Shown in pieces: positions 15,981-20,853 of a stretch of 20,853 bases of DNA. Made by a program: the position numbers and the translations under genes. How positions within the stretch are numbered: position 1 is the stretch's first letter; each line of letters starts with the position of its first letter. Below the pieces are notes generated by a model. That model worked only from the letters and a program-made list of their open reading frames with translations. It did not search any database and had not been told where the DNA came from. This stretch comes from CAZABS01 sp964483635 (lineage in GTDB: Bacteria > Patescibacteriota > Minisyncoccia > Moranbacterales > UBA1568), in NCBI GenBank assembly GCA_964483635.1, contig CAZABS010000016.1:1-20853 (forward strand). The letters are read 5' to 3'.

Positions 15981-16946
15981 CAAATCCCTTCCAATCAAAA
16001 CCAGCCGGGTTATTGGTTCTTCGGTATTTCGCCACAACCGATCCGGTTCAAATGAATACAAGGCATGTACTCCCTGAAGAATAGCCCGACGATCTGGCCA
16101 CGCCTCACACCAAACAACTCCTTTATAGCGATAAATATCTGGGCCACAGGATGCGATCAGATCATCAATCCAACTCACAAAACGCTGCTGATCGAGTGGT
16201 TTTTGAGCCGAGAGACTTATTGCTCCAATCCGAGATGTGTGTTCATGCGCCGCTCCCTGCTGCAGAGCCAAAATTCGTAAAACTGAATCCGGATGTGATG
16301 AATGAAAAAGATCTTCAAGAGCTACTTGACCGTGAGTCGTGGAATATATCTGCGCTAGCGGATTCAGCGTCCGCAGCTCCGCTTGCAGAGCCTGTGTATC
16401 TTCCTCACTCACCAAATCTTGCTTATTCAAAATAATGCTATCAGCAAAAGCTACTTGTTCTTCAGCGAGGGGGAGAAATCGCCGCACTTTTTCAAAATGT
16501 TTTGCATCGACTACAGCTACCACTTGTTCGAGAGAAAAAAACTTCTGTAACAGATCATCCATCGCAAATGTTTGAATCAGAGGTACCGGATCAGCCAAAC
16601 CGGTTGTTTCGATAAGAATACGCGTAAAGGGTTGTATGGCCTGGCCATGTACTCCATATTGCTTCTCAAGAAGCTCCGTAAGCGTTTTCACGAGATCCGT
16701 GCGCACAGTGCAACACACGCACCCATTGGAAAGCTCGATCATGGTTTCATCGCTGCGGACGATCAATTCTCCATCAATTCCCACCTGACCAAACTCATTC
16801 ACGATAACAGCAAACTTTTCCTTACCAGGATTTTTCAGCAGATGATTCAACAGCGTCGTTTTCCCAGCACCCAAAAACCCCGTCAAAAGGGTGACGGGAA
16901 TATGAGGAACCGAGTCCGCTCGTTGCTGCGCCAGATGTTGATCCAT
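15981..16946 (-). CDS. G3E-family GTPase (CobW/YjiA-like metallochaperone), 3' end lost in gap
   Basis: 322 residues are visible before the N gap. The G domain has Walker A GFLGAGKTT (23-31), the metal-binding C76-x-C-C in NGCVCCTVR, E-T-T-G-L-A-D-P (113-120) and the base-recognition motif NKQD (174-177). The CobW C-terminal domain is mostly present (about 225-322, ending in VLIGRDL). These GTPases load metal, often zinc or cobalt, onto client proteins; the metal cannot be told here. The His-rich loop common in zinc members is reduced to A-H-E-H. The ATG at 16946 is preferred over an upstream TTG at 16979, and a promoter lies just upstream. The stop must lie in the gap, since only six bases separate the gap from the terminator stem. 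No Zur-type operator was recognised. Confidence 0.9.
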
Positions 16947-16966
16947 ACTCCAGGAGAATTCCCTGA

Positions 16967-16995
16967 ATACTATCGTCAAACCGAGAATTTGCCAA
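16967..16995 (-). promoter_or_regulatory. promoter of the G3E GTPase gene
   Basis: On the minus strand TTGGCA (16990-16995), a 17-base spacer, then TAGTAT (16967-16972). These match five and four of six consensus bases. The predicted start is about 14 bases before the ATG at 16946. Confidence 0.5.
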
Positions 16996-17000
16996 GCGAA

Positions 17001-17029
17001 ATGACAGCTCAGGTAAAATCCAGTATACT
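17001..17029 (+). promoter_or_regulatory. promoter of the glycan operon
   Basis: ATGACA (17001-17006), a 17-base spacer, then TATACT (17024-17029). Each hexamer matches five of six consensus bases. The predicted start near 17036 leaves about ten bases before the ATG at 17046. The -35 is only five bases from that of the divergent GTPase promoter. Confidence 0.55.
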
Positions 17030-17045
17030 ATGGAAAAAGCTTTCT

Positions 17046-17399
17046 ATGAGCCAAAAGTTTGTTTTGTTTGCCACCATTTTTCTCTTCTTTTTCTCGGCCT
17101 GCTTTGTTTTTTGGAAAAATCAGACAGCCCTGGATCCGAACCTCGGAAAATCCTGGTGGATAGCCGCTTTTTCAGATGTAGAGACCACTGATTCTCTCTC
17201 TTTTTTTATCGAAAACCATACGCCCGCCCCAGAGTTTCAATACCGAATCACAGTGGATGATACCCTCATCAAAGAAGAGCACATCTTGATTCCTCCTGGA
17301 GAGAGTAAGACGCTTGCCAGTCCAACAGCCGTTACAGCAGATCAAAAAAACCTCATCACCATTTTTCATGGAGCGGAAACAAGAACTCTCTATCGCTAA
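17046..17399 (+). CDS. small membrane-anchored extracytoplasmic protein, unknown function
   Basis: 117 residues. A single hydrophobic segment (about 4-23, very Phe-rich) is followed by a linker and a domain of about 75 residues predicted to be beta-rich: alternating strands such as S-L-S-F-F-I-E-N-H and F-Q-Y-R-I-T-V, then a turn L-I-P-P-G-E-S. This is the look of a small immunoglobulin-like or beta-sandwich domain held outside the membrane. I do not recognise the family. The ATG at 17046 is chosen because the promoter -10 ends at 17029; an in-frame ATG at 17001 overlaps the -35 and so would be outside the transcript. It is the first gene of the plus-strand glycan operon, four bases before the glycosyltransferase. 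Confidence 0.7.
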   Translation: MSQKFVLFATIFLFFFSACFVFWKNQTALDPNLGKSWWIAAFSDVETTDSLSFFIENHTPAPEFQYRITVDDTLIKEEHILIPPGESKTLASPTAVTADQKNLITIFHGAETRTLYR

Positions 17400-17403
17400 A
17401 TCT

Positions 17404-18525
17404 ATGCCACACAAAAAAGTACTCTTGGCTACTCGACCACTCGTCCCTCCCTGGGATGAAGCCTCAAAAAACTTTGCCTATTTCCTCGGTCGAGAAGTAC
17501 GTGATCACGATCTTACTCTCCTGACAACCAACCAACATTTGGGAGATCTCCCCTCTTCTGCTATTGAGCAACCACTCTATCAAGGAAGGTATTTTGGTTT
17601 TTTTGAGAAACTTACCCTACTCAATTACCTCCAAACGGTTCGACAAGAATTCGACATTACACACTACCTCTTTACTCCAACCTGGATCAACACCACCCTG
17701 ATAAAATACCTCGCTCATCCGAAGCGCGGGAAAACCGTCCAGACGGTCGCAACTCTCCGTGAAGATCTCTACTCCGATCGAGAGCTTGAGTCCATGCTCT
17801 TCGCTGACCGTCTCGTAGTCTATACGGACAAGAGTAAACAAAAAATCGAATCACTCGGTTTCCACAATGTCGAACGCATTTACCCAGGAATCGACCTCGT
17901 CAAATACGCTCCTCAACCAAAATTCGACGCGTTGCTCCAAAGTTTCGGACTGACCCAAGAACATTTCATCGTGATGTATCCGGGTGAATATACACGCCTC
18001 GGAGCCACCGATATGCTGACCAATGCCCTCATTACCTATTTCCAAAACAATCCGACGACGAATATGCGCTTTTTATTTGCCTGTCGTATTAAGACCCCCA
18101 AAGATGCCAAGAAGAAAGAGTGGGTCAAGCATCAATTCGAAAAAGCTGGTGTTTCCCATTTCGTCCAGTACACAGATACCATTGCCGATATGCCGAGCCT
18201 CTATAATCTCGCTGATGTCGTGGTCTTTCCGGTCGAAAACCTCAAAGGGAAATTCGATGTTCCACTCGTTATTATTGAAGCCTACGCTTGTGGTAAGCCG
18301 GTCATTCTCACCGATCTCCCAGAGTTTGAAGAATTTTCGAATCAAAATTTTTCCGTGATTATACCCAAAAATTCAGGTGATGAGCTGATGCGCTCCCTCA
18401 CCTTGCTTGAACAGGATGTACCCTTTCGGCAGCAACTCGGCGTCAATGCTCGCGCTTTTGTTGAAGATTCCTTTGATCTGACGCAGACGGCCGCACGCTA
18501 TAGCGAGCTCTACTCATCACTCTAA
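17404..18525 (+). CDS. GT-B fold glycosyltransferase (GT4-like)
   Basis: 373 residues. The N-terminal domain starts K-K-V-L-L-A-T and includes a loop rich in aromatic residues. The C-terminal nucleotide-sugar domain shows V-M-Y-P-G-E-Y (about 185), a helix and strand leading to Y-N-L-A-D-V-V-V-F-P, and D-V-P-L-V-I-I-E291-A-Y-A-C-G-K-P-V-I, the family's donor-binding region. The usual E-x7-E pair is incomplete: the second Glu is present, but the first position is Phe283 followed by Asp284. It should transfer a sugar to a lipid-linked or protein acceptor at the inner membrane face; donor and acceptor are unknown. The ATG at 17404 follows the previous stop by four bases. No SD is visible. Confidence 0.88.
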   Translation: MPHKKVLLATRPLVPPWDEASKNFAYFLGREVRDHDLTLLTTNQHLGDLPSSAIEQPLYQGRYFGFFEKLTLLNYLQTVRQEFDITHYLFTPTWINTTLIKYLAHPKRGKTVQTVATLREDLYSDRELESMLFADRLVVYTDKSKQKIESLGFHNVERIYPGIDLVKYAPQPKFDALLQSFGLTQEHFIVMYPGEYTRLGATDMLTNALITYFQNNPTTNMRFLFACRIKTPKDAKKKEWVKHQFEKAGVSHFVQYTDTIADMPSLYNLADVVVFPVENLKGKFDVPLVIIEAYACGKPVILTDLPEFEEFSNQNFSVIIPKNSGDELMRSLTLLEQDVPFRQQLGVNARAFVEDSFDLTQTAARYSELYSSL

Positions 18526-18544
18526 ATCACACGCGAATTTTTCT

Positions 18545-20050
18545 ATGGATCAAGCAGCACTTACAGCCACCGGGCTACATCAACTCACAATGAAGACTCC
18601 TCGAATGAAAGTTCCGGTCATATTTCATGTGGGTGAAAAACTCATGCCAAGTGATTCCACTCTCGAGCAACTCGAAAGTGTCGCAAGTAACGATTGTGTC
18701 CACCACCACATTGCTGCCATGGCAGACGTTCACTCCAAGCCTGGCCGGAAAAACGCCACTGGAACAACGGTTGTGTCTGAAGACTTTATCCTTCCACAGG
18801 TGAATGATTCCGATCCAGCCTGCGGTATGCGGCTTGTTCGAACCAATCTGACCGAAGACAATATCACTCCGGAAGAACTAGATATCCTTTTCCAGTCTTT
18901 GGTTGCAAAAGTGCCCACCAAAAAGTTGATGGGAACCTATCTCCCCTTCCATAGCATCGTTGACATATGTCGCGGAGGGATATCACCGCTCATCAAAACC
19001 CTCAGCATCAAAACGAAAAACGAAGCTCTGAATTCGATTGATGGTGGAAATTTCTTCCCTCAAGAAATGACTCCGAAAAATATCTTTGACATTATCCCAA
19101 AACTCTTTCTTTTCTTTGCACAGTTTCGTTTGGGAATACTGGGTGCGGCAGGCAATCATTTCCTTGACCTCATGAAGGTTACCGATATTGTTGACCCTGC
19201 CATTGCTGAAAAATGGAATCTCCAGAAGGGACAATATCTTTTCATGGTGCACTGCGGATCGGGAATACTCGGTCAGTACACCATGTACATGTACACTGCC
19301 AAAAAACGCGAGCATCTGTCGCAGGCATTTATGGTAGAGCTCGGAAAACTCCTGTTTCGTTCCCCGCTCGAGAAGACCTACAAAAAAATTTCTGAGAAAA
19401 TCAAGAAGTTTCAGTTCGGCGCGAAAGAAGAACTCTTTACCTATACTGGAAACGATGCTGAAGGAAAGATGTACATGGCCGCCCGCAATGCCTGTTCCAA
19501 CTTTGCCCATGCTAATCGTGCGGTGATTACGCATCACGTGAGCGAAACCATCAAAACGGTCCTCGGGAGAGACCCGGAATTCGATCTCCTCTACGATATG
19601 CCCCATATCCTCGTATCACAGGAAGAACACTACAACCGGCTCTACTGGGTTCATCGGAACGGTACCTCCCGCGCCTATGGCCCCGGTCGAATGAAGCATC
19701 ACCCACTCTTTGGAACAACGGGTGAACCTGCCTTCATTCCAACATCCATGAGCAGTGAAGCGTACCTCTGCGCTGGTACCGATGGCAACGTCTCGAGTTT
19801 CTTTTCATGCAATCATGGCGCCGGAAAGTCCAAATCCAAAACAGAAACGCTTGTTCCAGAAGATAAAGAGGCACTCCATGCAAAGCTCGCTCAAAAAGGC
19901 GTCAAACTCTACAACGGGCAGTCTTCAAAAGTAATCGATCAAGATTCCGCTCACTACAAGCGTGCTGAAGATGTCATTGAGAGTGTGGTGGCCAATGACA
20001 TCGTCCGCGTGGTGGCCAAGATGCAGCCCGTTTCAGTGATTATGTATTGA
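18545..20050 (+). CDS. divergent RtcB-family protein (RNA ligase relative)
   Basis: 501 residues. RtcB joins RNA 2',3'-cyclic phosphate or 3'-phosphate ends to 5'-OH ends through a guanylylated His and Mn2+. Family landmarks in order are M-A-D-V-H (59-63), D90-P-A-C93-G-M, G-N204-H205-F-L, H236-C-G-S-G, D-M-P-H354, V-H-R-N-G, I-P-T-S-M and N-H424-G-A-G-K. The metal ligands and the His that carries GMP are therefore all present. Departures are notable: the Arg of HxGSR is Gly240, both Arg of HGAGRxxSR are Lys (428, 432), PGSM is PTSM, and the C-terminus ends V-S-V-I-M-Y instead of the usual Lys-Gly. Activity as a standard ligase is uncertain. It starts 19 bases after the glycosyltransferase; internal ATG codons at 18590 and 18605 are alternative starts. 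Confidence 0.85.
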   Translation: MDQAALTATGLHQLTMKTPRMKVPVIFHVGEKLMPSDSTLEQLESVASNDCVHHHIAAMADVHSKPGRKNATGTTVVSEDFILPQVNDSDPACGMRLVRTNLTEDNITPEELDILFQSLVAKVPTKKLMGTYLPFHSIVDICRGGISPLIKTLSIKTKNEALNSIDGGNFFPQEMTPKNIFDIIPKLFLFFAQFRLGILGAAGNHFLDLMKVTDIVDPAIAEKWNLQKGQYLFMVHCGSGILGQYTMYMYTAKKREHLSQAFMVELGKLLFRSPLEKTYKKISEKIKKFQFGAKEELFTYTGNDAEGKMYMAARNACSNFAHANRAVITHHVSETIKTVLGRDPEFDLLYDMPHILVSQEEHYNRLYWVHRNGTSRAYGPGRMKHHPLFGTTGEPAFIPTSMSSEAYLCAGTDGNVSSFFSCNHGAGKSKSKTETLVPEDKEALHAKLAQKGVKLYNGQSSKVIDQDSAHYKRAEDVIESVVANDIVRVVAKMQPVSVIMY

Positions 20051-20054
20051 TATT

Positions 20055-20663
20055 ATGAAACTCATCACCTTCTCTGGAATTGATGGTTCAGGGAAATCCA
20101 CCCAGCGACAAATGCTCGAGAGCTATCTCCAGCAACAAGGCAAAAAAGTTTTTTCATTTCATGTGATTGAGTTTTCGCTTGCGAATAAAATTCATGGGCT
20201 CTTTCGAGAGAATACTTCCCTGAGGAGCACCACAAGTGAAGCGAAAACGACGTGTTCTTGTTTTGGACTTATTCTTCGAAAACTTTTCCTCCTCATTGAT
20301 CTCCTCCGCTTCCGGTTTTATGCCCGCCGCATGAGCTGCTCGTATGAGTATCTCCTCTCGGATCGCTATTTTTTTGACACCCTGGTTAACTTGGCCTATC
20401 TGGCAAAAAAATCAGCAGTTCATTCAAGACTTGAGCAATTTATTCCTCGTCCGGACGCTGCCCTCTATTTCCAAGTAGACCCCGAACATATCATGTCCCG
20501 AGAGAGAGTTCCCGAACAAGGACGTGAATATTTGGAAATAAAAAAACGCCTCTTCGAACAACAGCCGCTCTCCGAGTATTTCATTCCGGTTGATGGAAGC
20601 AAATCCCCTGAACTCGTGTTCCACGCGCTCCTCCTTGAGCTTCAAAAGCGTTCCCTCTTATGA
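20055..20663 (+). CDS. thymidylate-kinase-like P-loop nucleotide kinase
   Basis: 202 residues with a P-loop G8-I-D-G-S-G-K-S-T and the D103-R-Y motif of the dTMP kinase family. A C-terminal region (L-Y-F-Q-V-D-P-E, then R-E-R-V-P-E-Q-G-R) looks like the lid and ligand-binding end. True Tmk makes dTDP, also the route to dTDP-sugars. However, relatives inside polysaccharide loci are often divergent and may act on other nucleotides, so the symbol tmk is withheld. The segment 40-95 is hydrophobic and poorly matched to housekeeping Tmk. It begins four bases after the RtcB-like stop and its TGA overlaps the next ATG (ATGA at 20660-20663), so it is cotranslated with the flippase. Confidence 0.8.
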   Translation: MKLITFSGIDGSGKSTQRQMLESYLQQQGKKVFSFHVIEFSLANKIHGLFRENTSLRSTTSEAKTTCSCFGLILRKLFLLIDLLRFRFYARRMSCSYEYLLSDRYFFDTLVNLAYLAKKSAVHSRLEQFIPRPDAALYFQVDPEHIMSRERVPEQGREYLEIKKRLFEQQPLSEYFIPVDGSKSPELVFHALLLELQKRSLL

Positions 20664-20853
20664 AAAATTTTTCTGGATCACTCATGTGGCTCACGCTTTC
20701 TGAGATCGTCTTTAACCTCGCTGCCTATGTTGTCCATTCGGTAGCCGGTCGTATCCTCGGTCCAGCAGACTACGGACGCTATGGAATTGTCGTCACTCTC
20801 ACCACCATGATTATCGTTCTTGTTGGGAACGGTATTCCGACGGCCATGTCCAA
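20660..20853 (+). CDS. polysaccharide flippase (Wzx/MATE-like), partial at the window edge
   Basis: The first 64 codons of an open gene running off the right edge. The protein begins M-K-N-F-S-G-S-L and has two hydrophobic stretches (about 9-28 and 43-60) around G-R-I-L-G-P-A-D-Y-G-R-Y-G. This motif is typical of the first loop of Wzx/MVF-type flippases that move lipid-linked oligosaccharides across the membrane. Its ATG overlaps the kinase stop in an ATGA. It is the strongest evidence that this operon makes a surface glycan. Confidence 0.8.
   Translation, partial: MKNFSGSLMWLTLSEIVFNLAAYVVHSVAGRILGPADYGRYGIVVTLTTMIIVLVGNGIPTAMS

Noticed and set aside
16572..17045. Long N-terminal extension of the 117-residue plus-strand protein
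   Set aside because: It is antisense to the conserved G3E GTPase gene and lies upstream of the promoter; it has no recognisable domain.
18983..19606. 207-codon minus-strand open frame
   Set aside because: It is antisense to the RtcB-like gene, which has clear family motifs; a shadow frame.

Overview
The window is a bacterial chromosomal fragment. It most likely comes from a Candidate Phyla Radiation (Patescibacteria) genome: the proteins are compact and divergent, the receiver-like regulator resembles the orphan receiver proteins of that group, Shine-Dalgarno (SD) sequences are scarce, and there is no sign of an outer-membrane partner for the MacAB-like exporter. This lineage is inferred, not proven. 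TGA ends at least five genes (the PBP, membrane-fusion, mltG, RtcB-like and Tmk-like genes), so the TGA-recoding code of Gracilibacteria/Absconditabacteria is unlikely. A 100-base run of N (15881-15980) marks an assembly join.

Layout. At the left, on the minus strand, lie an ABC-F ATPase and a NUDIX hydrolase. The NUDIX gene diverges from a plus-strand class A penicillin-binding protein with a near-consensus promoter. Converging on the PBP gene is a long minus-strand series. In transcription order from 16.9 kb down to 4.6 kb it holds: a CobW-type G3E GTPase (3' end lost in the N gap), an intrinsic terminator, thioredoxin, a YjbQ/UPF0047 protein, MltG with a coupled 346-residue membrane protein, DnaJ behind a perfect CIRCE operator, a pseudo-receiver protein, RecJ, RNase H, and a four-gene MacAB-like exporter (fusion protein, ATPase, two paralogous permeases).

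From 17.0 kb to the right edge a plus-strand operon begins: a small anchored protein, a GT4-type glycosyltransferase, a divergent RtcB-family protein, a thymidylate-kinase-like protein and the start of a Wzx-type flippase. This looks like the beginning of a surface-polysaccharide locus.

The genes fit three themes: cell envelope (PBP, MltG, exporter, glycan locus), stress and repair (CIRCE-dnaJ, receiver-like protein, RecJ, RNase H) and metal/redox (G3E GTPase, thioredoxin). The points most worth a second look are: the receiver domain with glycine in place of the phospho-acceptor aspartate; the RtcB relative that keeps metal ligands and the guanylylation histidine but lacks several conserved basic residues and the usual C-terminus; the promoter embedded in the CIRCE; and repeated promoters lying only a few bases upstream of start codons without SD sequences. 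No tRNA, rRNA, CRISPR array, insertion sequence or prophage gene was seen.
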